Positions 28,366-39,136 of a DNA stretch of 64,000 nucleotides are shown here, piece by piece. The position numbers and the translations under genes were made by a program. The stretch is from Uliginosibacterium gangwonense (GTDB lineage: Bacteria; Pseudomonadota; Gammaproteobacteria; Burkholderiales; Rhodocyclaceae). A model generated the notes under the pieces. It saw nothing but the letters and a program-made list of their open reading frames with translations. It searched no databases and had not been told where the DNA came from. The stretch lies in assembly GCA_005239635.1 (NCBI GenBank), contig SBBQ01000054.1, positions 17,480 through 81,479 on the forward strand, in the 5' to 3' direction. Positions within the stretch are counted from its first letter, which is position 1, and every line of letters starts with the position of its first letter.

Positions 28366-29793
28366 TTAAAACGACTCGTCGGGCCGCAAGTAGCGCCACT
28401 TGCCCGGCGGTAGCTTGCCGAGCGTAACGCCGCCCATGCGAATGCGTTTAAGGCCGACCACGCGCAGACCGACTAGTTCGCACATGCGACGAATCTGACG
28501 TTTTTTCCCCTCGCGCAGCACAAACCGCAACTGATCTTCGTTTTGCCAATTCACCTTAGCGGGCTTGAGTGCTTTGCCGTCGAGTGACAAACCGTGATTC
28601 AAACGTTTGAGGTCAGCGTCTGACAGCGAACCTTCAACACGCACCAAATATTCTTTTTCAACGGTCGAGTCATCGCCAATTAATTGACGCGCAATGCGGC
28701 CATCTTGTGTGAGCACCAGCAGGCCGGTTGAATCAATATCGAGCCGTCCTGCGGGCGCCAAGCCACGCAACTGGCCACGTGCAAACCGCAACGGAAGTAA
28801 GTCATCTTCCCAGCGATTTTCTGGGCGAACTAAAACAGACGCGGGTTCGTAGCCATCTTCCGCTTGACCTGACACGTAACCAATCGGCTTGTGCAGTAGC
28901 ACGGTGACGCGTTGAGACTGCTCACGCTGCGCACGCGAATCCACTTCAATTTTGTCTTGCAAAGTCACGCGCACGCCGAGCGTATTTACTACCTCGCCAT
29001 TCACGCGCACCCAGCCTTGCTCAATCCACTCGTCTGCTTCGCGGCGTGAACACAAGCCTAGTTCGGACATGCGTTTTGAAAGGCGCGGTTGTTCGTCATC
29101 TTCGCGCGTGCTGCTTTTGCTAGGCGCGTTGCGCTTGGCTGTGGCGGGCTTACTAACAACAGACTTATTGGCAAATGCTGGGCGGTCGCCAGCGGTGCGG
29201 CGATTTCCGGTGCGCTCTGCATACGGTCGCGTGTCTGCGCCTGAACGTGCCGGGCGCGGTGCATCGACGCGAGAGGTTGAATTGCGATCTGTGCGTGAAG
29301 TGCTACGTGCGTTGCTACGCGCATCGTCAAAATTTTTGCGCGGCGCACTGCTACTACTGCTGCTGTTGCTGTTGCCAGTGGTGCGTTCCGTGCGCGGGGT
29401 GCGCTCAGTTTGTTGAGCGCGTCCTCGTTGTGGTTCGGACGATCGCTCAAAACGCGCTGCGCCATCTGAATTTCTACGTGACCCCGTGGCCCAACTTTTG
29501 CGCGTGGAATCTTCAGAGTCGCGGCGTCCTTTGCCAATCGCCTCGCCGCCAGGTTTAGATGGGGCAGGGTTAGAGGCAGTGTTAGATGAGGCATCGCGCG
29601 CATCGGTGCGAGCTGAGTTGTGCGACTGATTTCGTGCTTGGTTGCGTGCCTTCGCGGCATGGCGAGAAGGGCTGGCAGGTGCCAGCTTTTTACCGGAGGC
29701 AGTGCCCGTGTTAGACGTGTTGGCAACTTTGCTCGCGCCGGCCTTGGGCAGCGAAAGCGTTTTACGCGGGGGCTTGGTGCTAGAAGTACTCAT
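28366..29793 (-). CDS. rluB: 23S rRNA pseudouridine synthase RluB-like, with long basic N-terminal extension
   Basis: RsuA-family enzyme of 475 residues expected to make pseudouridine at position 2605 of 23S rRNA. The S4 RNA-binding domain begins near residue 230 (LSKRMSELGLCSRREADEWIEQGWVRVNG in part), then the catalytic loop GRLDIDSTGLLVLTQDG with the catalytic Asp, and the RluB-type GKKRQIRRM. The first 225 residues are low complexity, rich in Ser, Arg, Asn, Thr and Ala, and of a kind seen in several betaproteobacterial RluB proteins. The ATG at 29791-29793 is used; the frame runs further upstream without similarity. Confidence 0.88.
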   Translation of the reverse strand: MSTSSTKPPRKTLSLPKAGASKVANTSNTGTASGKKLAPASPSRHAAKARNQARNQSHNSARTDARDASSNTASNPAPSKPGGEAIGKGRRDSEDSTRKSWATGSRRNSDGAARFERSSEPQRGRAQQTERTPRTERTTGNSNSSSSSSAPRKNFDDARSNARSTSRTDRNSTSRVDAPRPARSGADTRPYAERTGNRRTAGDRPAFANKSVVSKPATAKRNAPSKSSTREDDEQPRLSKRMSELGLCSRREADEWIEQGWVRVNGEVVNTLGVRVTLQDKIEVDSRAQREQSQRVTVLLHKPIGYVSGQAEDGYEPASVLVRPENRWEDDLLPLRFARGQLRGLAPAGRLDIDSTGLLVLTQDGRIARQLIGDDSTVEKEYLVRVEGSLSDADLKRLNHGLSLDGKALKPAKVNWQNEDQLRFVLREGKKRQIRRMCELVGLRVVGLKRIRMGGVTLGKLPPGKWRYLRPDESF

Positions 29794-29888
29794 ATTGCGG
29801 CGCAGGGTATCACGTTGCGCGGCCTTGCACGATAGCGAGATCGGGTGACGGTGGATGATTGGGCGAAAGCGATTTGGTGTTTTACCAA

Positions 29889-30800
29889 TCACATAGGTGC
29901 GTGATGAGTCCAACCAACAAGGTGGTGCTGGCAGGCGGTCATCGGCCACACTGCAAACTGCGATGGTCCATCGCCATGCAGCGGCAAAGTGCAATGGTCG
30001 ACGAGTTCAATTTCGCCGCCTTGCCAAAAATGGGTGAGGATGGGTTCAAGTGATTCGCTATGGTCGGTGCGATAGGGTGTGTCTTGCACCGGTTTGCGCG
30101 CAGTGGAAATGAGGTCGTGGTAACTGGCCCAGTGGTTGTTCTGCAACACTTCCTTTACCGCACCACACCAAGCGTGCGCGCGCTCGTCTTGCGGCGAGAC
30201 TTGCCCCAATATGTTGCAAAACAAAATGGCAGCATCTGGGTACGCATTGGTCAGCGCGTTGAGCCCCGTGCGCAAATGCTCGGGCTCTTCATGGTGTTTG
30301 CCACCGAGCACATCGAGTCGGTCGAATAACAGCGGTGCACTTTTAAAACGCCGGCAGAGTAGCCAGCGCGCAATGGGGTCCGGCTCCATTACCACAATGC
30401 GTTCAAAGCGGTTGAGCCAATCTTGTGAGAGCGTGTAGCCAGCACTGGGGCCGACCAAGACCAGCGTTGTACTAGGCGGTTGCCATTCTTGCAGCCAGCA
30501 ATGCACGGTTTGCCGAAAATGGTGCCAGCGTTGACGATTGCGCCAGGCGCGCACGTGCCACACCAAACCACCGCTCGATGAAAGCGGTGTGTTGTGTAGG
30601 TACGTGTACTGCCTATGCTGACCGGCGGTCATTTTTGTTTTGTCCGTGTGTAACAGCGTACTGTGCATGCTGTGCCCAATTTCTGAGCGATTAAACCCGA
30701 GTTCAGCATGCAATAAGCCGACGTAAATCTCTGTGACGTCGACCACACCCGCGTACATTCGTTTGATGCTTTGGGGCGTTATTAGGTTGTTTCTACTCAT
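29889..30800 (-). CDS. Conserved protein of unknown function, possible Rossmann-like fold
   Basis: A 303-residue protein that I do not recognise. A central segment, TTLVLVGPSAGYTLSQDWL followed by RFERIVVMEPDPIARWLLCRRF, looks like a beta-alpha-beta nucleotide or SAM-binding unit with an acidic residue (Glu of MEPDP) at the end of the second strand, as in methyltransferases. A later NILGQVSPQDE could be the motif IV strand. There is no signal peptide or membrane segment. Codon pattern is like neighbouring genes, so it is probably real. It sits between rluB and a PilJ-like membrane protein on the same strand. Confidence 0.65.
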   Translation of the reverse strand: MSRNNLITPQSIKRMYAGVVDVTEIYVGLLHAELGFNRSEIGHSMHSTLLHTDKTKMTAGQHRQYTYLHNTPLSSSGGLVWHVRAWRNRQRWHHFRQTVHCWLQEWQPPSTTLVLVGPSAGYTLSQDWLNRFERIVVMEPDPIARWLLCRRFKSAPLLFDRLDVLGGKHHEEPEHLRTGLNALTNAYPDAAILFCNILGQVSPQDERAHAWCGAVKEVLQNNHWASYHDLISTARKPVQDTPYRTDHSESLEPILTHFWQGGEIELVDHCTLPLHGDGPSQFAVWPMTACQHHLVGWTHHAPM

Positions 30801-30831
30801 TGCTTGCGGAGAACGGCAATGGGTGCTGATG

Positions 30832-31545
30832 CTATTCAGTGCGAGTACGTTGGCGTAGCGCTAACAACAATAACAATAAGATCAGCGCATCTAATGCGGC
30901 GAGCGCAATACCCGCATGGCGCAAACGCTTAAGTTGCGCGTCAGGGCGTTTTTCAAGGTAATGCGCCAGCGAATTCATGCTGTCCATGACCGACAAATTA
31001 ACTTGGCCGGCCATTTCACTATTTATCGCCAATACTCGCGGATCGAGGTTGGCTTCTGTCGCACTACGACCTGCCGCTTGAGCGAAAGGTTCCCAAACGT
31101 GCATGGCGCCTTGGATGATGTCGGTTGCCTCTGGGTCATCGAGCGGACGCACCGCCAACGGCTGCCCATCTAAACCTGTAATGGTGCTGCCTGTACGAAA
31201 TGCGGTAATGGTGGAAGCAAACAAGCTCAAATTACTGGCGAGTTCTTGTTGCACGGCATTGCGAGCAAGGGGCGAGCTGCTGAGCTCAAGTTGCATCACC
31301 GACTTGGCAATACTTTGCGTGAGCGCAGCTTGGCGATAAGCAAGTTGGGCTTGGAGTTGAAAGCGCCCCGCTTCTCGTTGCGCAAAAATGCCAACCGCAG
31401 CGAGTGCGGTGGTGAGTGCAACAAAGAGGAGCGCTAAGGCATACAGCGGCTCATTGGCAAAGCTGCCGTCATCACGCTGGCCAATCAGCGTATGTAGCAG
31501 CCGCAGCGGGTGCAGGCGAGGAAGGGCAGAGCGAGTCATGGTCAT
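30832..31545 (-). CDS. Stand-alone PilJ/NarX-type sensor domain membrane protein
   Basis: A 237-residue protein with transmembrane helices at about 36-58 and 212-230 that bracket an all-helical periplasmic part. The pattern AYRQAALTQSIAKSVMQLEL and the later MAGQVNLSVMDSMNSLAHYLEKR resemble the type IV pilus methyl-accepting chemotaxis sensor (PilJ-type) domain. No HAMP, methyl-accepting, kinase or cyclase domain follows; the protein ends 6-7 residues after helix 2. It could be a truncated transducer or a stand-alone sensor partner. It is 31 bases upstream of the unknown gene at 29889, so the two may work together. Confidence 0.65.
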   Translation of the reverse strand: MTMTRSALPRLHPLRLLHTLIGQRDDGSFANEPLYALALLFVALTTALAAVGIFAQREAGRFQLQAQLAYRQAALTQSIAKSVMQLELSSSPLARNAVQQELASNLSLFASTITAFRTGSTITGLDGQPLAVRPLDDPEATDIIQGAMHVWEPFAQAAGRSATEANLDPRVLAINSEMAGQVNLSVMDSMNSLAHYLEKRPDAQLKRLRHAGIALAALDALILLLLLLALRQRTRTE

Positions 31546-31725
31546 TCGCGATCGTTATGGGACTGCCGTCGTGTTGCGCGAGTATGCCGAACTGCATTCA
31601 GTATAGTCCGGCATGGGCCCCATGCGAATGTTGCGTTTAAACCGACCTTAATGACAGGGTGAATTAATGGCTCGCTACGGATTGTCACCGCAGACGGTGT
31701 GCGTCTGCGGTGGGTGTGCGGCCTG

Positions 31726-33681
<1,956 letters not shown>

Positions 33682-33729
33682 TTAAATTCGTTGGGTGTTC
33701 GTTTTGTGTTCAGCGGTGTTATGGATTTG

Positions 33730-34707
33730 CTAAAAACGTGGAAAGCCAAAGGGATCACTGAAAGCAGATGGTCTTTCGAATGGTGCGCGACGCCAGATGT
33801 CATATAGGTGATGCACAGGACCGTGGCCGATATTATTTTTTGAAATGGACAACTTGTCGGCATTGGCAATGGCCACTTGCAAATAGCGATGCGCATCACG
33901 TACTGCAGCTTCCATGGGCTGCAATTCGTCGGTGCGTTGCGGCAGCAGCGCTGCAATGGCAGACGACAGTGTGCAGCCGGTGCCATGTGTGTTGCGCGTT
34001 TCAACTCGCTGCGCGCGCAATTCAATCATGCGGTCGCCATCAAATAATAGGTCAAGCAATTCATTGCTTGGCAAATGCCCACCCTTAAGCAACACCCAGC
34101 GTGGGCTGTTTAGCGGTTGCAAATTACGTAGCGCTTCTGCTGTGCGGTACATCTCTTTCGCGTTTTGTGGCACACCGCTTTCAAGCAGCACTGCCGCTTC
34201 TGGCAGGTTGGGCGTAATTAACAACGCCTGCGGCAACAGGCCTTCGCGCAAGGTGCTAATTGCCTTGCGATCCAGCAGAGGGTCGCCGCTTTTCGCCACC
34301 ATCACGGGGTCGAGCACGATATTGGGTGGTGCCCAGTGCGCTAAACGATCTGCCACGGTGGCCACTATGTCAGCGCTGGCCAGCATGCCGAGCTTCACGG
34401 CGTGAATGTTCACGTCGGCAAACAGCGTGTCGATTTGCAGCCGCACAAAGTCGAGTGGTGGCACATGTACACCTGTCACTGCTTGCGTGTTTTGTGCGGT
34501 GAGTGCGGCAACCACGCCACATCCATACGCGCCTAATGCACTAAACGTTTTGAGGTCAGCCAACAAGCCGGCGCCGCCGGATGGGTCTACGCCGGCAATA
34601 CTCAGCACATGAGGCATTGCGCACGACGATACGGTTGATGAACCGTCGGCAAAATTGGGGTCGTTTGGAAACGTAGGAGGCGTGGCTGACTGTCTGGTAT
34701 TCGGCAT
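33730..34707 (-). CDS. thiD: Hydroxymethylpyrimidine/phosphomethylpyrimidine kinase ThiD
   Basis: Phosphorylates HMP and HMP-phosphate for thiamine synthesis. The 325-residue protein has the ribokinase-fold motifs: SIAGVDPSGGAGLLADLKTF (about 34-53), the ADVNIHAVKLGML strand, VLDPVMVAKSG, and the catalytic anion hole NTHGTGCTLSSAIAA. About 30 N-terminal residues precede the usual family start, and 25 or so extra residues follow the domain. The ATG at 34705-34707 lies directly against the 3' end of a TPP riboswitch, which supports this start. The next enzyme, ThiC, is encoded downstream. Confidence 0.94.
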   Translation of the reverse strand: MPNTRQSATPPTFPNDPNFADGSSTVSSCAMPHVLSIAGVDPSGGAGLLADLKTFSALGAYGCGVVAALTAQNTQAVTGVHVPPLDFVRLQIDTLFADVNIHAVKLGMLASADIVATVADRLAHWAPPNIVLDPVMVAKSGDPLLDRKAISTLREGLLPQALLITPNLPEAAVLLESGVPQNAKEMYRTAEALRNLQPLNSPRWVLLKGGHLPSNELLDLLFDGDRMIELRAQRVETRNTHGTGCTLSSAIAALLPQRTDELQPMEAAVRDAHRYLQVAIANADKLSISKNNIGHGPVHHLYDIWRRAPFERPSAFSDPFGFPRF

Positions 34708-34791
34708 GCTCGTTTCCCTTCGCCGGCATGACCCGGAGCAGGTTCTAAGGGACTGTCTCAGCCACCGGTCGGCGGCACCCCTAACGAAGCC
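34708..34791 (-). promoter_or_regulatory. TPP (THI-box) riboswitch upstream of thiD
   Basis: Read on the minus strand, the region contains the aptamer landmarks in order: GGGGTGCC, GGCTGAGA, a CCCTTAGAACCTG segment, and CCGGCGAAGGGAAACGAG. The outer stem P1 is GCTTCGTT near 34784-34791 against AACGAGC just before the start codon. The AAGGGA that would serve as ribosome site lies inside the aptamer and only one base or so separates P1 from the ATG, so control is most likely at translation initiation. Expected behaviour: repression by thiamine pyrophosphate. Confidence 0.95.
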
Positions 34792-35069
34792 ATAACAGTA
34801 CAGCAAGGGGCGCATTCAGGCAATTGCCGCTGCGGCGCAAGTTTTGCCAATCAAGCGATCAATGGCTTGATTCGTGCATAGATTCTGGGCGCAAGCGGCG
34901 TGGCCTAGCCGTTTCTCGCCTTATTGAGGGGTGTTGTTTGCGCCAAATCGGGTTGCTTCGGTGCCAATTTGCCCCTTTAGGATGAACTCAAGCGTGTCGT
35001 CCCCTGGCCGTTAATACGGGAGTACGGTCGTATTGGCTGAGGATTGATGGCGTCAAGCGGACGCAAACA

Positions 35070-36956
35070 ATGGCAGGTGTGCTCATGAACAGATTGAATC
35101 GAATGTTGTGTCCTTTGCTGGCTGCGGGTGCTTACGCGTTGTCTGCGCAAGCTGCCGAGTGGCGCGTGGTGAGTAAAAGCGAAGGCAGCACGGTCGAAAT
35201 CGATACCGCTGGACAAATTCGTGCCGAGCTGGGGCGCAAAGTGGTGTGGGCGCGTTTAACGCTGTCGCCCGCGCAGGCGCAAAAGGCCGGTTACACCATG
35301 GTTAAGGCGCTCAATCGCTACGACTGCCAAGGGATGCGCTTTGTAACCGTTAAGCGTGTGTATTTCGATGCAGACAACAATATTGTGCGTGAAGATGCTC
35401 CGGCCAATGAGCGTGAAATTTCGTTGGTGCCGGGTACGGTCGATGAGCGCTTGTTCCGCCAAGTGTGTAGCCCCACGCAAATGGCTGAGTTACTCAAGCT
35501 AGCGCAAGATGCGAGCCGTGCTGCACAGGGCGATAGCGACAAGAGCGTGGTGAGTGCAAACGACCGTGATGTGGCTAAAGTACAAACGGTTGCTGACCAC
35601 ACGATTGAAAAGGTGGAGCGTAAGGCAGACAAGGCAGCGAAGTCGGACGACAGCGAATCTGATACGGCCAAACCCAAAGAGAGGGTGGCAGAGAAAGCCA
35701 CCAGCAGCGGTCGTAAAAAGTTTATTCAAATGGACGATTTGCGCGCAGCTGCGGCAGAGTCGCAGCGCGAAATGGGCGATGCGCCCGTGAAGCCGAGCAG
35801 TGCGGAAGCGAGCAAAGAAAAGTTGCCGCGCAATCCAGAAAAAATGAGCGACAAGCCGACTAAAGAAAGCAGCAAAGAGTCTGCTAAGGATTCTGTAAAG
35901 GATTCGGCTAAAGAAGCGGTCAAAGACACGGCTAAGGGTAAGTCGCTTGAATTGGCAAAAGACCCTGAAAAAATGCCAGGTAAGGGCGAAAAGTTGGTGA
36001 ATCGTCGCGCTAATGCGGAAGAGGTGAACGACGCACTTAAAGAGGTGGGGAAAGCCCCGACCAAGCCGAAAGCAGAGGTTGAAACGCCCCGCGCACCCGC
36101 TATGCGCGAGTTTCCTGAAATGCCGCGTCGCGCTGCTAAGCTAGTTGTGCCTAAAGCGGCGGTCGTTAAACCTACGAAGCCCGCTGTGGTTGCGGCATAT
36201 GTGCCCCCGGCACCGCCTAGCGCAGAACAGGCTGCTGCTGAACATGCCGCTTCTTTAGCTGCGCATGGCGGCGAAGGTCGTTGGAGTTATGATGGTGAAT
36301 TCGGGCCTGCAAACTGGGGTAGATTGAAACCAGAATGGTCTGCCTGCGCGATTGGCAAACGGCAGTCGCCCATTGATATTCGCGACGGCATCAAAGTCGA
36401 TTTGCCAGCGATCAAATTCAATTACCGTACCACCGCATTTACCGTTGTAGATAACGGTCACACGGTTCAAGTGAACGTGGGTGAGGGTAGCAACATCACC
36501 GTCAATGGCCGCGATTACCAGCTCGTGCAGTTTCATTTTCACAAGCCGGCAGAAGAGCGCATTAATGGCCGTGTGTACGACATGGTGCTGCATTTAGTGC
36601 ACAAAGATTACGACGGCCGCCTAGCTGAAATTGCCGTGCCGCTTGAAGTCTTGCCCACGGCCGTTGAACACGCAGGAATCCAATCGGTATGGAACAACTT
36701 GCCGCTGGAAAAAGGCAGCGGCATGTCGGCTGAAACATTGCTCGATTTAAACGGTTTATTGCCGCTCAACAAAAATTATTTCACCTATATGGGTTCGCTC
36801 ACCACACCACCGTGCACCGAAGGCGTGCTGTGGATTGTGATGAAAACCCCGCTCGTAGTAACGGCCGACCAAGTGGCGGTGTTTAGTCGCCTCTATCGCA
36901 ACAACGCGCGTCCGGTTCAGGCAGCGAATGAGCGACTGATTAAAGAATCGCGCTGA
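35070..36956 (+). CDS. Fused protein: adhesin-E-like domain, charged linker, alpha-carbonic anhydrase
   Basis: A 628-residue exported protein. A signal peptide (NRLNRMLCPLLAAGAYALSAQA) is followed by a domain at about 30-135 resembling surface-adhesin protein E (EWRVVSKSEG, ARLTLSP, NRYDCQGMR, VCSP). Residues 140-380 are a Lys/Ser/Glu/Ala-rich, then Pro-rich, linker. From about 403 comes an alpha-carbonic anhydrase: WSYDGEFGPANWG, QSPIDI, zinc ligands H489, H491 and H508, proton-shuttle position H464, and SLTTPPCTEGVLW. The second-shell Glu that normally precedes the third ligand is Val (V506). It would hydrate CO2 in the periplasm or at the cell surface. ATG 35085 is an equally good start. 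Confidence 0.85.
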   Translation: MAGVLMNRLNRMLCPLLAAGAYALSAQAAEWRVVSKSEGSTVEIDTAGQIRAELGRKVVWARLTLSPAQAQKAGYTMVKALNRYDCQGMRFVTVKRVYFDADNNIVREDAPANEREISLVPGTVDERLFRQVCSPTQMAELLKLAQDASRAAQGDSDKSVVSANDRDVAKVQTVADHTIEKVERKADKAAKSDDSESDTAKPKERVAEKATSSGRKKFIQMDDLRAAAAESQREMGDAPVKPSSAEASKEKLPRNPEKMSDKPTKESSKESAKDSVKDSAKEAVKDTAKGKSLELAKDPEKMPGKGEKLVNRRANAEEVNDALKEVGKAPTKPKAEVETPRAPAMREFPEMPRRAAKLVVPKAAVVKPTKPAVVAAYVPPAPPSAEQAAAEHAASLAAHGGEGRWSYDGEFGPANWGRLKPEWSACAIGKRQSPIDIRDGIKVDLPAIKFNYRTTAFTVVDNGHTVQVNVGEGSNITVNGRDYQLVQFHFHKPAEERINGRVYDMVLHLVHKDYDGRLAEIAVPLEVLPTAVEHAGIQSVWNNLPLEKGSGMSAETLLDLNGLLPLNKNYFTYMGSLTTPPCTEGVLWIVMKTPLVVTADQVAVFSRLYRNNARPVQAANERLIKESR

Positions 36957-37195
36957 TCGCGTTATGAAGAGCCAACTTTTAGCTGCGCAGTGTTTGGTTG
37001 GTTCATCGTAGAAAGCACTTGTAAGTGCACGCCGCTTTTTAGATTAAGTGGCGTCATTATTCTGCATGGCGCGCACTTCTCCATCTCATCTCTTGATGCG
37101 TCGTGTGTTCCCCCCTTGTTTTTTCATCCTTCTTGCATTTTTTGCCCTGCTGAAATAAATTACTGACCAGTCAGTTATTTTTTAGGTGGGGCTTC
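36957..37195. other. Intergenic region before the efflux operon
   Basis: Holds a small hairpin GCACTT-GT-AAGTGC at 37015-37028 followed some bases later by a T run, which might end the carbonic anhydrase transcript, and the TetR operator-like palindrome described separately. No small gene is seen. Confidence 0.45.
37160..37177. promoter_or_regulatory. Probable TetR operator
   Basis: TTACTGACCAGTCAGTTA is an inverted repeat with ACTGA and TCAGT arms around CCAG, a form common for TetR-family repressors of RND pumps. It lies about 19 bases before the TetR start codon, well placed to cover the promoter and give autoregulation of the whole operon. Confidence 0.65.
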
Positions 37196-37858
37196 ATGAA
37201 TCTTGGCAAGCTGTGTCCTGTGAGCAAGCCCCGCTGGTGCCGGCGCAAAGACGCGCGCCCGTCTGAGCTGACTGCGGCCGCGTTGGAACTGTTCGTGGAG
37301 CGCGGTTTTGCCGCTACACGCTTAGATGATGTGGCGCGTGCTGCGGGGGTCTCCAAAGGCACGCTCTACCTTTACTTCAGTAGCAAGGAAGAACTTTTCA
37401 AGGCGGTGATTCAAGAAGGCATCGTGCCGCTTATCGAAGAGGGCGAGGCCATGCTAGCCCATAGCGATCTGCCGTCGCGCGCGCTGTTGCACAACCTGGT
37501 AATGAACTGGTGGCAACGTATTGGGGCCACCTCACTCGGGGGCGTGAGCAAGCTGATGATCGCCGAGGCGAGCAACTTCCCTGAAGTGGCCGCGTATTTT
37601 CACGAGCAGGTGGTCATGCGCGGCCGTGATTTGCTGCGTCGAATTTTGAAGCAAGGCATCGCGCGCGGTGAGTTTCGCGCAGTCGATATTGAAATGCAGC
37701 TTCGCATTTTGTGGGCGCCGGTGTTGATGGCTGGTATTTGGCGACATTCGCTTGGCGCCTGTGAACGCACAGAAATTCCCGTTGAACAATATTTCGCCGC
37801 GTATTTCGATGTGGTTGAGCATGGCTTGCTCAGCCAGCCAGATGCTGGAGAAAAATAA
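37196..37858 (+). CDS. TetR-family repressor of the RND efflux operon
   Basis: A 220-residue regulator. The N-terminal helix-turn-helix is clear at about 24-66: ALELFVERGFAATRLDDVARAAGVSKGTLYLYFSSKEELF, shown here in two pieces: FVERGFAATRLDDVARAAGV and SKGTLYLYFSSKEELF. The C-terminal ligand-binding part is of the AcrR/YbiH type. It is the first gene of a TetR-MFP-RND operon, with its TAA stop overlapping the MFP start (TAATG). It presumably represses the operon through the palindrome at 37160-37177 until a toxic substrate binds. Confidence 0.9.
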   Translation: MNLGKLCPVSKPRWCRRKDARPSELTAAALELFVERGFAATRLDDVARAAGVSKGTLYLYFSSKEELFKAVIQEGIVPLIEEGEAMLAHSDLPSRALLHNLVMNWWQRIGATSLGGVSKLMIAEASNFPEVAAYFHEQVVMRGRDLLRRILKQGIARGEFRAVDIEMQLRILWAPVLMAGIWRHSLGACERTEIPVEQYFAAYFDVVEHGLLSQPDAGEK

Positions 37859-39135
37859 TGAAACACAGTCATCATTTTTGGAGTGGCATTCGCACGATGG
37901 GGTTGAAATTTGCCACGAGTGTATTGCCAATACTTCTGATGCTCGGCCTCGTGGCAGGGTTAACGGCATGCAAAAAATCAGAGCCTGAGCAAACACCTCC
38001 ACGTCCCGTAAAAACCATGGTAGTGGGGGAACAAGATAATTCGCTTGCGACGCAGTTTCCGGGTGAGGTGCGTGCGCGTCATGAAGCGCGCTTAGCCTTC
38101 CGTGTGAGCGGCCGCATTTTGAAGCGACACGTCGATGTGGGTGCTGTGGTGAAAAAGGGCCAGATAATTGCTGAGCTAGACCCGCAAGATCTGCGCCTAG
38201 CCGCTGCTGCCAGTGCCGCCAGTGTGGGCTCAGCGCAAGCACAGTACGAAACTGCCAAGGCCGATGTACAGCGCTACCGTGATTTAAAAGCTAAAAATTT
38301 TATTAGCCAAGCTGAGCTTGAACGACATGAGGCTAATTTTGCGAGTGCGGAAGCTGCGTTGAAGTCGGCCAAGGCTCAGTCAGCCATTAGCGGCAATCAA
38401 AGTGACTACGCGCGTTTGGTGGCACCAGCAGATGGTGTGATTACCAGTGTTGATGCAGAGGCGGGTCAGGTCGTACAAGCAGGCCAGCCCGTTACCGGAT
38501 TTGCAGAGCCGCGCGAGCTTGAGGTGGCATTTGTCGTATCCGAATTGCACGTTTCACGCTTGCATGTGGGCGATGAAGTGGATGTGAATTTGTGGGCGAA
38601 TGCGGCGACACCGTTGCGTGGCGTGATCCGCGAAGTTGCGCCTGCGGCAGATCCGGCATCACGTACCTACGCAGTCCGTGTGTCTCTACCGCAAACTGAA
38701 GGCGCATTACGTTTAGGCATGACGGCTATCGTGAGCATGCGCTTTGCGCTTTCTACTGAAACGGTGGCACTGCCAGCCGCCGCACTGATTCGTCTGCAAG
38801 AGGGCAAAGACGATTTTGCTGTTTGGCAAATCGATGTCAAAACTTCTGCTGTGCATCGCGTACCGGTGCGTGTGGCCGGATTCTCCGGTAATCAAGTTCT
38901 AGTTGCATCCGGATTGCAAAACGGTAGCCATATCGTGGTGGCAGGTGCGCACCACTTACATGAAGGCGAAGTGGTGCGTCCGCTGAGTGCGGCGGTGCCA
39001 ACGACGACCGCCGTGGGTGAAACTGCGGATGCCGCAAAATCGGCAGAGGCTGCAAAAACAAGCACAGAGCAGCCTGCCTCGGCCGCAGTTCAACCGGCAA
39101 CCACAACGCCTGTTGCAAACCAAACGGAACGCTAA
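37858..39135 (+). CDS. RND efflux periplasmic adaptor (membrane fusion protein)
   Basis: A 425-residue AcrA-like adaptor linking the inner-membrane pump to the outer-membrane channel. It has a lipoprotein signal with lipobox LTAC (about residue 38), the barrel-sandwich start RPVKTMVVGEQDN, the lipoyl half VSGRILKRHVDVGAVVKKGQII, a helical hairpin around 105-170 (AQYETAKADVQRYRDLKAK), and the second lipoyl half PADGVITSVDAEAGQVV. The last 55 residues are Ala/Thr-rich and unusual. It is preceded by TetR and followed, one base after its stop, by the RND pump. Confidence 0.93.
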   Translation: MKHSHHFWSGIRTMGLKFATSVLPILLMLGLVAGLTACKKSEPEQTPPRPVKTMVVGEQDNSLATQFPGEVRARHEARLAFRVSGRILKRHVDVGAVVKKGQIIAELDPQDLRLAAAASAASVGSAQAQYETAKADVQRYRDLKAKNFISQAELERHEANFASAEAALKSAKAQSAISGNQSDYARLVAPADGVITSVDAEAGQVVQAGQPVTGFAEPRELEVAFVVSELHVSRLHVGDEVDVNLWANAATPLRGVIREVAPAADPASRTYAVRVSLPQTEGALRLGMTAIVSMRFALSTETVALPAAALIRLQEGKDDFAVWQIDVKTSAVHRVPVRVAGFSGNQVLVASGLQNGSHIVVAGAHHLHEGEVVRPLSAAVPTTTAVGETADAAKSAEAAKTSTEQPASAAVQPATTTPVANQTER

Positions 39136-39136
39136 C

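Noticed and set aside
37015..37028. Small hairpin as terminator of the carbonic anhydrase gene
   Set aside because: Only six pairs with a two-base loop, and the T run is about ten bases away, so too weak for a terminator entry of its own.
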